Shown here piece after piece: positions 9,117 through 18,009 of a DNA stretch of 64,000 nucleotides. The translations under genes and the position numbers were made by a program. Source of the DNA: Bin87 sp034423595 (GTDB taxonomy: Bacteria; Chloroflexota; Dehalococcoidia; Lucifugimonadales; UBA3495); contig OZ242258.1 in NCBI GenBank assembly GCA_965207025.1, forward strand, positions 3,100,001 to 3,164,000, in the 5' to 3' direction. Each line of letters opens with the position of its first letter. Within the stretch, counting starts at the first letter, position 1. The notes under the pieces were generated by a model. That model had not been told where the DNA came from and ran no database searches. It was given only the letters and a program-made list of their open reading frames with translations.

Positions 9117-10031
9117 GTGCGGTTTGCAAGGGAGGTTTTGGGGGTGCGGCTATGGTCCAAGCAGCGCGAGGTTCTGGAGGCGCTGGCGCGGGAGCGTCGG
9201 GTGGCGGTGAAGTCGGGCAACGGCCTGGGCAAGGACTTCACGGCGGCGGTGGCCGTGCTGTGGTACCTGCACCACCACGACCCCGGGATCGTGCTGAGCA
9301 CCGCGCCGACGTTCCGGCAGGTGCGGCACGTGCTGTGGCGTCAGATCCGCCGGCTGCACCGGCGGGCGTCGGCTCTGCTGGGGGGCACGCTGCTGGACAC
9401 GCGGTGGGACCTGGCGGAGGACCGCTACGCGCTGGGGCTGTCGGCGGACGGGGCCGACCAGTTCCAGGGGTTCCACTGCGAGAACGTGCTGGTGGTGGTG
9501 GACGAGGCCGAGGGAGTGGACGAGGAAATCTACGAGGCGGTGGAGGCGGTGATGACGTCGGAGAATCCCCGGCTGCTGCTGATCGGCAACCCGACGCGGA
9601 CCGACGGGTCGTTTCACCGGGCATTTCACGAGGAGCTGGGGATCTACCGGACGTTCACCATATCGGCGCTGGAATCGCCCAACGTGACGGCGGGCGAGGT
9701 GGAGATACCGGGGCTGGTGACGGCGGAGTGGGTGGAGGAACGGCGGAGCGTCTGGGGCGAGGACAGCGACCGGTACCGGTCGCGGGTGCTGGGGGAGTTT
9801 CCCCGGCGCGGAGAGGACAACTTGATTGCGATGGAGGACATTGAGGCGGCGGTGTACGAGGGGGAGGGTTTTCACATCGATGGACAGGATGGACAGGATT
9901 TTGGGATGTTTTTGGGAGACGGGGACGTTTCCGGCGGTGTAGGGGCGAGGTATGCCTCGCCCCTACGGAATGATCCGTTTGGGGTGTTTTGCCGGGGGGC
10001 AGCGTGGTTGGGGGACCCAATGACGGTGTAG
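9117..10031 (+). CDS. Phage terminase large subunit, ATPase part
   Basis: DNA-packaging motor ATPase. From the GTG at 9117 the protein has a Walker-A-like motif SGNGLGKDF (Asp where Ser/Thr is usual), Walker B VLVVVDEAEG, and a coupling motif LLLIGNPTRTDGSF. The frame is open back to a TTG at 8889, but that stretch is repeat-derived peptide, so 9117 is preferred. After AMEDIEAAVYEGEG the frame runs into repeats at 9873-10056 and stops at 10031, before the nuclease domain, which continues in another frame. Probably a degenerating prophage gene, though two separate polypeptides cannot be excluded. Confidence 0.75.
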   Translation: MRFAREVLGVRLWSKQREVLEALARERRVAVKSGNGLGKDFTAAVAVLWYLHHHDPGIVLSTAPTFRQVRHVLWRQIRRLHRRASALLGGTLLDTRWDLAEDRYALGLSADGADQFQGFHCENVLVVVDEAEGVDEEIYEAVEAVMTSENPRLLLIGNPTRTDGSFHRAFHEELGIYRTFTISALESPNVTAGEVEIPGLVTAEWVEERRSVWGEDSDRYRSRVLGEFPRRGEDNLIAMEDIEAAVYEGEGFHIDGQDGQDFGMFLGDGDVSGGVGARYASPLRNDPFGVFCRGAAWLGDPMTV

Positions 10032-10056
10032 GGGCAGGTTTGAAACCTGCCCCTAC
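9873..10056. repeat. Repeat cluster splitting the terminase gene
   Basis: An ATCGATGGACAGGATGGACA element (~9876-9900, also at 8859 and 10600) is followed by two palindromes, GTAGGGGCGAGG... at 9939-9966 and GTAGGGGCAGG... at 10028-10056. They lie exactly between the ATPase and nuclease domains and coincide with the frame change. Confidence 0.8.
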
Positions 10057-10645
10057 GGGCGGCGCTGGCCGCGTGGTCATCGGCGTGGACGTGGCGCGGT
10101 ACGGGAGCGACCGGAGCGTGGTGGTGGCGCGGCGGGGGGACACGGTGGTATCGATACGGGCCTTTTCGCGCATCGACACGATGGCGACGGCGGGTCAGGT
10201 GATGGTGGCGGTGCGGGAACACCGGCCGGACGCGGTGAACGTGGACGCCATCGGCATCGGCGCGGGGCTGGCGGACCGGCTGCACGAGCAGGGGGTGCCG
10301 GCCCGGGGCGTCAACGTCGCGGAGCGTCCCCGGCGGGACCGGACGTGCGCCAACCTGCGGGCGGAGGGCTACCAGGGGCTGGCCCGCCGGTTCCGCGACC
10401 GACGCATCCGCATACCCCGGGACACGGAGCTGATGGCGGAGTTGACCACGCTGCGCTACCGCTACGACAGCCGGGGCCGCCTCCTGATGGAGAGCAAGGA
10501 CAGCATGAAGAACCGCGGGGTCGGTTCGCCCGACAAGGCCGACGCGCTGATGCTGGCGTTCCTGGACGAGCGGAGCGACTCGTTCTTCGACGAGTTTTTC
10601 ATGGATGGGCAGGATAGACAGGATGATTGGCGAGTTGGCGCATAG
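9989..10645 (+). CDS. Phage terminase large subunit, nuclease part
   Basis: RNase H-fold headful nuclease domain of the terminase: VVIGVDVARYGSD (first catalytic Asp), VNVDAIGIGAGLADRL (second acidic motif) and SPDKADALMLAF (third). The weak TTG at 9989 leads through repeat-derived residues; a GTG at 10073 directly before VIGVDVA is also possible. The frame differs from the ATPase part. The C-terminus ends in another copy of the GGACAGGAT element. Confidence 0.7.
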   Translation: MPGGSVVGGPNDGVGAGLKPAPTGGAGRVVIGVDVARYGSDRSVVVARRGDTVVSIRAFSRIDTMATAGQVMVAVREHRPDAVNVDAIGIGAGLADRLHEQGVPARGVNVAERPRRDRTCANLRAEGYQGLARRFRDRRIRIPRDTELMAELTTLRYRYDSRGRLLMESKDSMKNRGVGSPDKADALMLAFLDERSDSFFDEFFMDGQDRQDDWRVGA

Positions 10646-10659
10646 TGGCAGGAATATCC

Positions 10660-10738
10660 GTAGGGGCAGGTTTGAAACCTGCCCCTACACCACCACACAC
10701 CACGTATCCCGTAGGGGCGAATAATTATTCGCCCCTGC
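10660..10738. repeat. Two more GTAGGGGC palindromic repeats
   Basis: Copies at 10660-10688 (arms GTAGGGGCAGGTTTGAAACC) and 10711-10738 (arms GTAGGGGCGAAT), between the terminase and portal genes. Confidence 0.85.
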
Positions 10739-10791
10739 ACCGCAACGCGCACGTATGTTAACGCGCACGTATATTAAGGAGAAATACAACG

Positions 10792-12201
10792 GTGCTACAG
10801 ATAAGGAAGATGTTTCAGGCATCCTTCGACAGGCTCAGGATGAGCGGGCAGGGAGACGCCCCCTCACCCCAACCCTCTCCCGCCAGGGGAGAGGGGGCCA
10901 TGCGACAGGGTAGGGATGAGCGGAGGAACGCGGTGGTGCAGCGGGCGAATCGGGCGGCGGCGGCGTCTTTTGACACGCTCCGGATGAGCGACGGCGCGGG
11001 AATCGGCGCCGGCGGCGAGGGCTGGGCGCGTCCGGAGTACGGGCGCTACATGGCCACGTCGCCGTCGGTGTACGCGGCGGTGCGGCTGCGCGCGGAGGCG
11101 GTGACGCGGCCGCCGCTGCGGGTGTACCGGGTGGAGGAACGTTCACCCTCACCCCAACCCTCTCCCGTCAAGGGAGAGGGGGCAGGCTTCCCCATGGGAG
11201 CGGGGGCAAGTTCCGTTAAGGGAGTTGAGCGGCGGGTTCCGGTGGAGGCGTCGCATCCGGCGGCGCGGCTGCTGGAGCGGGTCAACCCGTGGTACACCCG
11301 CGCCGACCTGTGGCGGGCCACGGAGATCTACCTGTGCCTGTGGGGGTCGGCCTTCTGGGCCATCGAGCGGGGCGAGGACGGCGAGCCGGAGCTGTGGCCG
11401 CTGCGTCCCGACCGCATGGCGGTGATCCCCGACCGGCAGCGGTACGTGCGGGGGTTCGTGTACCGGGGATCGCCGAGCTCCATACCAAGCGAAAACGTGG
11501 CCTACACGCCGGACGAAATCGTGTGGCTGCGCTACTTCAACCCGCTGGAGGAGCTGGCCGGCCTGTCGCCGCTGGCGCCGGCGCGGCTGTCGGCGGACAT
11601 GGGCCACGAGGGTCTGCGCTTCAACCGCCACCTGCTGCGCAACTCGGCTCGCCCCGATTTCCTGCTGCTCACCAACCACGAGCTGAACGACACCGAGCTG
11701 GAGGAGTTCTACGCCCGCTGGGAGCAGCGCTACCAGGGTCCCGGCAACGCGCACCGTCCGGCGGTGGCCTCAGCGGTGCGCGACGTGAAGACGCTGGGCC
11801 TGTCGCACCGGGACATCGACTTCATCCAGGGCCTGCGCTGGAGCCTGGAGGAGGTGAGCCGGACGTATGGCGTGCCCAAGTTGCTGCTGGGCGACTTCGA
11901 GCGGGCGACGTATGCCAACGTGCAGGCGTCGGAGCGGCTGTTCTGGCGCAACACGGTGGTGCCGGAGGTGCGGTTCCTGGAGGACCAGATGAACCGGGCG
12001 CTGCTACCCAAGCTGGGTTATCCGCAGCTGCGGGTCGAGTTCGACCTGTCGGCCATCGAGGCGTTGCAGGAAGATGAGGCCAGCCGCGTCCAGCGGGAGA
12101 CGGCCCTGCTGGATCGCGGCGTGCTAACCATCAACGAAGTGCGCCGCGAGCGCAACCTGCCGGAGGTGCCGTGGGGAGATGGGGCGGGTGGCTCATCCTG
12201 A
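10792..12201 (+). CDS. HK97-type phage portal protein carrying in-frame repeat insertions
   Basis: The GTG at 10792 follows AAGGAGA. 469 residues; the portal core is clear from MATSPSVYAAVRLRAEAV through NPWYTRADLWRATEIYL, GSAFWAIERG and DFIQGLRWSLEEVSRTYGVP to INEVRRERNLPE. Phage portals form the dodecameric DNA gate and sit next to the terminase, as here. The N-terminal third is interrupted four times by translated dispersed repeats (ASFDRLRMSG, PSPQPSPARGEGA, ASFDTLRMSD, PSPQPSPVKGEGA), all preserving frame. No capsid or protease gene follows, so this is a remnant or domesticated fragment. Confidence 0.85.
   Translation: MLQIRKMFQASFDRLRMSGQGDAPSPQPSPARGEGAMRQGRDERRNAVVQRANRAAAASFDTLRMSDGAGIGAGGEGWARPEYGRYMATSPSVYAAVRLRAEAVTRPPLRVYRVEERSPSPQPSPVKGEGAGFPMGAGASSVKGVERRVPVEASHPAARLLERVNPWYTRADLWRATEIYLCLWGSAFWAIERGEDGEPELWPLRPDRMAVIPDRQRYVRGFVYRGSPSSIPSENVAYTPDEIVWLRYFNPLEELAGLSPLAPARLSADMGHEGLRFNRHLLRNSARPDFLLLTNHELNDTELEEFYARWEQRYQGPGNAHRPAVASAVRDVKTLGLSHRDIDFIQGLRWSLEEVSRTYGVPKLLLGDFERATYANVQASERLFWRNTVVPEVRFLEDQMNRALLPKLGYPQLRVEFDLSAIEALQEDEASRVQRETALLDRGVLTINEVRRERNLPEVPWGDGAGGSS
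10822..11180. repeat. Dispersed repeats inside the portal ORF
   Basis: TTCGACAGGCTCAGGATGAG at 10825-10844 and a variant at 10966-10990, plus CCCTCTCCC palindromes at 10873-10895 and 11158-11180. A further inverted copy of the TTCGACAAGCTCA family lies at the 3' end of the gene (12191-12214). Confidence 0.8.
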
Positions 12202-12302
12202 GCTTGTCGAAGGACGCAGCGGCGGGTTGAATATCCCGCGTTGGGGATTGATAATGCCGTCGGGTCTCATATTTCTTATACTAACTGGAGCTCGATAACT
12301 AT

Positions 12303-13907
12303 ATGGTTGAAGTGCTGGGCGGCATCCTGGGCGGCGTTGGGCTGCTGTTCTTCGGGATGTGGCTGCTTTCGGAGAACCTGAAGGCCGTGGTGGGGCCGCG
12401 GCTGCGGATGCTGGCGAGCAAGCTGGCCGACAACCGTTTCTCCGGCTTTGCCTGGGGCACGCTGGCCGGCGCCATCACCCAGAGTTCACCGGCCGTTACG
12501 TTCATCACCATCAGTATGCTGCGGTCGGGGCTGATCTCGGCGCGGCAGGGTTATCCCATCGCGCTGGGGGCGCAGCTGGGCGTCGGGCTGATCCTGTTCA
12601 TCGTGACGGTGGACATCCGGCTGGCGGCGCTGTTCGGCGTCGGCGTCGGCGGTGTGGTGATCACACGGTTCAGCAGGGGCAACTACCGCGAAGCGGGGGC
12701 GATGCTGTTCGGCGTGGCGGCGCTGCTGTTCGGGCTGGTGCTGATCAAGGAATCGGCGGCGCCGCTGGCGGATCAGCCCTGGTTCCGCGCCGGCCTGGAC
12801 CTGTCGGCGGGTTCCATCCTGCTGTCCTTCATCATCGGCGCGCTGCTGACGTTCATCGTGCAGGCGCTGGTGCCGGTGGTGGCCTTCGGCATCGGGCTGG
12901 CCGCAGCCGGCGTGGTGGGAGCCGAGCAGGTGTTGATGTACATGTACGGCTCCTACGTGGGCCTGGCCATCAGCGTCACGGTAGTGTCCTATGGACTCAG
13001 CGGCACGGCGCGGCAGCTGGGGATGTTCTGGGCGTGCCAGGTGTTCTTCTCAGCGGCGATCATGGTGGCTCTCCTGTATATAGAGGTGTACGCCAACATC
13101 CCGTTGGTGCTGGCGTTCCTCCAGATGCTGGACATCGGTTTGGGCCCCAAACTGGCGGTGTCCGTCATCATCTTCGGGATGCCGTCGCGCATCATCGTGC
13201 TGGCCGCGCCGGACTGGACGATGCGACTCTTTTCCCGCATCTGGCCGGCCAGCGTAGCAGAGCGGCAGTCGCAACCCTGGTACATCCACGACCAGGCCAT
13301 GGACGACGTGGAAACGGCGCTGGACTTGACCCACCTGGAGCAGCGTCGGGTGCTGGGGATGTTCTCCGGCTACCTGGAGCAGGCGCGGGAGGGCCAACCC
13401 GCCGGCGCGATCCGCGAGTGGGCGCGGGAGGTCAACGCCCGCATCGACGAGTTCCTGGATGAGTTGGGACGCCAGCGGCCCGGGCAGTCCAGCGAACGGC
13501 GCAACCAGGTGCTGAGCCGGCAGAAGCTCATCACCTGGCTGGAGGAACAGTTTTCCACCATCCCCGAGGTGCTGGGCGGGCTGCCGGAGGACGACCTGAC
13601 GCTGGACACCTTCCGCATGAGCGTGGTGGAGGGCACCGACGCGGCCCTGCTCATCTTCCTGGACGCCCTGGAAGAGGACGACCCCGACGGCTGGGACTTC
13701 GTGGAGCAGCTGATGGGCGACCGTCGGGTCCTGATGCAGGAAGTGCGCGCCCGCTACCTGGCCCTGACGCCCGAGGACGCCGGCGAACAGCAACGCATCA
13801 TTGTGGATGCCACCAACGCGGTGGAGAACATCTTCTTCCTGCTGGCCCAGCTGACGCGGGACTTCCAGGAGTCTGAGAGCGCGGTGGCAGCGCCGGTGGA
13901 GGCGTGA
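12303..13907 (+). CDS. Na/phosphate cotransporter family protein with PhoU-like tail
   Basis: 534 residues. The N-terminal ~310 residues hold about nine membrane helices and the family hallmark QSSPAVT (residues ~60-66), which in NptA/YjbB proteins forms part of the sodium/phosphate site; here only one clear QSS-type motif is seen. Residues ~335-525 are helical and hydrophilic, like the PhoU-type domain common at the C-terminus of this family. It probably moves phosphate with sodium across the cytoplasmic membrane. The stop overlaps the next start (GTGA), so the HTH gene is likely co-translated. Confidence 0.85.
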   Translation: MVEVLGGILGGVGLLFFGMWLLSENLKAVVGPRLRMLASKLADNRFSGFAWGTLAGAITQSSPAVTFITISMLRSGLISARQGYPIALGAQLGVGLILFIVTVDIRLAALFGVGVGGVVITRFSRGNYREAGAMLFGVAALLFGLVLIKESAAPLADQPWFRAGLDLSAGSILLSFIIGALLTFIVQALVPVVAFGIGLAAAGVVGAEQVLMYMYGSYVGLAISVTVVSYGLSGTARQLGMFWACQVFFSAAIMVALLYIEVYANIPLVLAFLQMLDIGLGPKLAVSVIIFGMPSRIIVLAAPDWTMRLFSRIWPASVAERQSQPWYIHDQAMDDVETALDLTHLEQRRVLGMFSGYLEQAREGQPAGAIREWAREVNARIDEFLDELGRQRPGQSSERRNQVLSRQKLITWLEEQFSTIPEVLGGLPEDDLTLDTFRMSVVEGTDAALLIFLDALEEDDPDGWDFVEQLMGDRRVLMQEVRARYLALTPEDAGEQQRIIVDATNAVENIFFLLAQLTRDFQESESAVAAPVEA

Positions 13908-14227
13908 ACGCGGAACGTCAGAACCAGGATCCGCCGGATTCGGAGGTCGCCGAAGGTCAACGTGCTCATGCTGTCTCGAGCGAACCTTCGGAGATCATCT
14001 ACGACGAACTGCCCGAGGGATTGCTTGACGTTAGAACTGCAGCGCAAAAGTACGGGGTGCTCGCCGCTAACATTTCCATGTGGATGAACCGTGGCCGGAT
14101 CCCATGTCTCGGGCGGCTTCGTGCTCCAGCCGTTGGCGGGGGATTCAAAGTTACCTCAGAGGCGGCCATCGAGTCGTACATGGACTCCCCGAAAAATAAG
14201 GGCGGACGACCTAAGAAAACCTGTTAG
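13904..14227 (+). CDS. Small putative DNA-binding protein (excisionase/MerR-like HTH)
   Basis: 107 residues from a GTG overlapping the transporter stop. The acidic N-terminus is followed by LLDVRTAAQKYGVLAANISMWMNRGRIP, whose pattern fits a winged helix-turn-helix of the excisionase type, and the protein ends with a basic GGRPKK tail. Its target is unknown. Its stop overlaps the stop of the convergent transposase fragment within TTAG (14224-14227). Confidence 0.55.
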   Translation: MNAERQNQDPPDSEVAEGQRAHAVSSEPSEIIYDELPEGLLDVRTAAQKYGVLAANISMWMNRGRIPCLGRLRAPAVGGGFKVTSEAAIESYMDSPKNKGGRPKKTC

Positions 14228-14520
14228 AAGGGGTCCGACGACAGCTTGCAGACTTCGGTGCGGTGGGGCTGCAACCCGAAGGCTCTCCAGATTCGTCCCA
14301 CCGTGTTGTGGCTCAGTCCGCAACGTTGCGCCATGGACCGGGTACTCCAGTGGGTAGCGTCTCCAGGCGTCGTCTCCAGCGTCAAGGTGATCACACGCTC
14401 CACGTCGTCATCGGTAACCGACCGAGTCGGGCGACGCACCCACCGCTCCAGGGTCTCCCGTTCAACCTCGTCCAAGATCACCGGCGGCATCGGTCGTCCA
14501 ATTGCCAGCGCATCCTCCAT
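14224..14520 (-). pseudogene. IS630-family transposase, N-terminal fragment with internal deletion
   Basis: 98 residues. LDEVERETLERWVRRP matches the start of IS630 transposases and DDVERVITLTLETTPGDATHWSTRSMA through GRIWRAFGLQPHRTE matches the region before the catalytic domain. The first HTH that normally lies between these two parts is missing, and the protein stops at KLSSDPF before any DDE residue. A dead remnant. Confidence 0.75.
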
Positions 14521-15060
14521 CTGGGTTCCTGACCCGGAGGATACCTAATCATCAACACTATTGCTATAAACTTCGATTACACCACACTACTATGATCCAG
14601 TACTAGTGAAGGGTTGTGTACGCGCCTGGATGTCGCGCATCGTGTATGGCCGAGCATAGAGATTCTCGAATTCCTGCGCAGTTCTGCACAGTTGTGGCGG
14701 TAATCCGTCGGCGGTTAGCACCTCTGCTGCTGATATTGACAATACTCGGCCTGGAGAGTTAACCTGACCCAACCCATTGGCCTGTCCGTCGGACTGCTTA
14801 TCTGGACTTTAAGCAAAAACCGAAAAGAGCAGTGAACGATCTCGCTCCGGGACGTTGTCACATGTGGCAGTTGCTGGATGCTTTTCACTGTCGGAGGTTA
14901 CTCCAGACATTTGGGAACTCGCGGCTGCACCTATCATCCGCTCTCAATCATCCTCACACGTAGCGCCCCATAATGCGTGAAGTCCAGCTTGTACGAATTT
15001 TTTTGCATCGTAAAGCCTGCGCGACTGCGGCCAGGGCAACACCAAGGTAAGAGGTGGGCA
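14521..15060. other. Non-coding stretch between transposase remnant and ABC operon
   Basis: No convincing gene on either strand and composition less GC-rich than the flanks. AAGAGGTG at 15049-15056 is the ribosome binding site of the ABC binding protein. No reliable promoter was identified. Confidence 0.5.
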
Positions 15061-16874
15061 ATGTTCAGGTTACTAAGGACTAGATGGGGATTTCTCGGAA
15101 CCGTATTTGCCGCGGTGGGCCTGTTGGCTGCTGTGGCCTGCGGCGGCGCCGCCGCTGAGCCCGTCGTCGTTACGGAAGAGGTGATCAAGGAAGTCACCAA
15201 GGAAGTGGTGGTCGAGAAGGAAGTTCCCAAAGAAGTGGTGGTTGAGAAGGAAGTCGTCAAAGAGGTAGAGGTAGTGAAGGAAGTCGCGGTCCCGCAGGAG
15301 GTCGTCAAAGAGGTCGTCCGGGAAGTTACCCCCACCGTCGAGCGACAGCCCGTGTACGGCGGGATTCTGGCGATGGCGCAGCGGTCCGACCCTCCCACCT
15401 TCGACCCCCACGCCACCAGCTTTTCCCTGCTGACGAACCACGTGCACCTGACCCATACAGGGTTATCAGGTACAAGTCCCTGGCCTGGCCCGAAGAGGCT
15501 CGCTATGGCGACCTCATATTCTACCCTGACCTGGCCGAGAGTTGGGACATAGACGACTCCGGAACGGTGTTCACCTTCCACTTGCGCAAGGGCGTGAAGT
15601 GGCACAATCGGGAACCGCTGAACGGCAGAGAATTGAACTCCGAAGACATAAAACAGGCCTGGAAGCGGATGCACGAGGACTCCTCACGGTTCGCCGGGTT
15701 CTACGACGGCCTCATCAGCGTCGAGACTCCCGACCAGTACACCGTGGTCCAGACCATCGACAGGCCGCTGGCGTCCTGGCTCTACCGTGTTGCCGACGGC
15801 GAGGCAGCCTGGATCACCAACCAAGAGTTCGTGGATTATAAGGGCGCTGACTTCGGCGTGGCCCAGGACAGCCTGGTCGGAACGGGGCCCTTCCTGTACG
15901 ATCGGGAAGAACCAGGCAGCCGCTACACTTACGTCAGGAACCCGGACTACTTCGAGCAGCCTTATCCATACCTGGACGAAATCCACTGGTTCGTAATCCC
16001 CGACCGGTCGGCCCAGGAAGCGGCTTTCGTTTCTCGTCAGATCCACTTCTATGAGCCCAGGCGGCCCCAAGACCTGGAACGAATCCAGAAGGCCCTTCCG
16101 GACGTGAAGGTGCGGCAGACCACTGGGCTGGCGAACACCACCAGCGGCCTGATGTTCAATATGGAACTGCCCAAGTGGCAGGACGTGAAGGTACGCCAGG
16201 CGGTGTCATACGCCGTCAACAACGACCGGGTGATCCAGGATCTTTACAACGGTGGCGGCAAGTACAACGCCTGCATCCCCAGCGCTCTTCGGGGCTACTC
16301 ACTGGAACAGGACGAGCTCAGGAGTCTGTACACCTACGACCCGGAGAGAGCCAAGGCGCTTCTTGCTGAAGCGGGCTACGGTCCGGGCGAGTTCAAGTTC
16401 GAGATTATGACCTTCACCGGCTACAGCCAGGACAACCAGGACATCGCCGTGATGCGCCAGGCCGACCTGCAAGCGGCGGGGTTCGACGTGACCATCAACC
16501 CAGTCCCTGTGGGCGAGGGCCGGGCCACGGTCATAGAGGGTAACTTCGACACCGTGCAGCAGCCCCACAGCACCGGCGTCGAGCCGGACGAAATGCTCGG
16601 TGGATACGTTCCCGGCGGCCCCAGGAATTTCATGCGCGTGGACGACCCCAAGGTAACGGCCTGGATGACAGATCAGGAGGTCGAATTCGACCGGGAGAAG
16701 CGCGGGGCTATTCTGCAGGAGTTCTCTCGCTACTGCGCCGAGCAGGCCCTGGGTATAATCCCCAACCCGTCCCGCATGGTGCAACAGTTGGTGCAGAGCT
16801 GGGTGGAGAACGCAGCAATCGCGGACGTGGCATCCGACGAGCCGGACGAGAAGTACATCTGGTTCGCCAGGTAA
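15061..16874 (+). CDS. Peptide/nickel-type ABC transporter substrate-binding lipoprotein (frameshifted)
   Basis: Starts at the ATG at 15061 after AAGAGGTG. Signal peptide with lipobox (LAAVAC), then a Lys-Glu-Val repeat linker (residues ~37-92) typical of Chloroflexota binding lipoproteins, then a family-5 binding domain (GGILAMAQRSDPPTFDPHAT ... FTFHLRKGVKWHN ... VRQAVSYAVNNDRVI). The frame breaks at about 15457: one base appears missing in CATACAGGGTTATC, after which the protein resumes as RVIRYKSLAWPEE and runs intact to 16874. Either a recent pseudogene or an assembly error. First gene of a transporter operon. Confidence 0.8.
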
Positions 16875-17043
16875 CGGGTCCCAGCGGAGAACGCCGCCCA
16901 TACCGCTTTGCCGGCAGGGGCGGAGCGGCGGATAGAGTCCGCCCCCCAGTGGGAGCCGTTCAACCCTACTACAGACACCAGGCAGCGCGCCCTCCACCCA
17001 GCAACCGGCAGGGCGCGCCATTTGTAACTGAGGAGCCGCCAGG

Positions 17044-17994
17044 ATGACGGGTTACATTGTTCAGCGCATTCTGCTGATAATCCCCACCATCTTCCTGGTG
17101 GTGACTCTTACTTTCGCCCTGATGCACATCGTGCCGGGGGACGCCGTCCTCGCCCAAATTGAGGAAGGCACCAACCTCCGGCCCGAGCAGATGGAACTCA
17201 TGCGCGAGAGGCTCGGGCTCGACAAGCCTCTTTACGTCCAGTACGGTGAATGGCTGTGGGGACTGCTCAAATTCGACCCCGGGGTATCTCTGTTCACGGG
17301 TCGACCGGTCATCGACCAACTGCTGCGGGCCATCCCCATCAGCATTGAACTGATAATCTTCAGCCAGATCCTGTCCATCAGCATTGCCATCCCCGTGGGT
17401 GTCTTCTCGGCCATCAGGCAGGATACGTGGCTCGACTACCTGCTTCGCACCACCAGCATCGCTATGCTGGCCGCGCCGTCCTTCTGGATTGCCACCCTGG
17501 TTATCATTTTTGGGGCCTACTGGTTTCTGTGGGCTCCGCCCATTGGCTATGTGCCAATCTGGGAAGACCCGATAACCAACCTGAAGCAACTCTTCCTCCC
17601 ATCCGCCATCATCGGCCTGAACGGTTCGGCCACCAAGATGAGGATGACCCGCTCAATGGTGCTGGAAGTGCTGCGTCAGGACTACGTGCGCACCGCTCGG
17701 GCCAAGGGTCTGTCGGAGGCTATCGTGCTGGTGCGCCACGTCCTGAAGAACGCCCTGATCCCCGTAATCACCATCTGGGGCGCCAGCATTGCCGGTCTGG
17801 TCAACGGCAGCATCATCATCGAGAACATCTTCGGGCTGCCGGGCGTCGGACGGTCCATGATCACAGCCATAAACAATTCGGACATGACCCAGTTGCAGAT
17901 TAACGTGCTCTTCTACGGGATTGCCATCATGGTGATCAACCTGATAGTGGACATCAGTTACACCTGGTTTGACCCACGTGTCCGCTACAGCTAG
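17044..17994 (+). CDS. Peptide-type ABC transporter permease, DppB-like
   Basis: 316 residues, with N-terminal helix MTGYIVQRILLIIPTIFLVV and about six membrane helices. The EAA loop, DYVRTARAKGLSEAIVLVRH, contacts the ATPase, and the C-terminal LPGVGRSMITAINNSD is typical of DppB/OppB. It follows the binding protein by 169 bases and the second permease starts 15 bases after it. Substrate (di/oligopeptide or other) cannot be told from sequence. Confidence 0.9.
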   Translation: MTGYIVQRILLIIPTIFLVVTLTFALMHIVPGDAVLAQIEEGTNLRPEQMELMRERLGLDKPLYVQYGEWLWGLLKFDPGVSLFTGRPVIDQLLRAIPISIELIIFSQILSISIAIPVGVFSAIRQDTWLDYLLRTTSIAMLAAPSFWIATLVIIFGAYWFLWAPPIGYVPIWEDPITNLKQLFLPSAIIGLNGSATKMRMTRSMVLEVLRQDYVRTARAKGLSEAIVLVRHVLKNALIPVITIWGASIAGLVNGSIIIENIFGLPGVGRSMITAINNSDMTQLQINVLFYGIAIMVINLIVDISYTWFDPRVRYS

Positions 17995-18009
17995 GCAGTC
18001 TGGTGGAGT

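Noticed and set aside
9150..9875. Minus-strand frame opposite the terminase
   Set aside because: Low-complexity Arg/Pro/His translation with no motif; the plus strand holds the ATPase motifs.
14736..14764. Promoter TTGACA ... TTAACC
   Set aside because: The -10 half is too poor and no gene starts close by on that strand.
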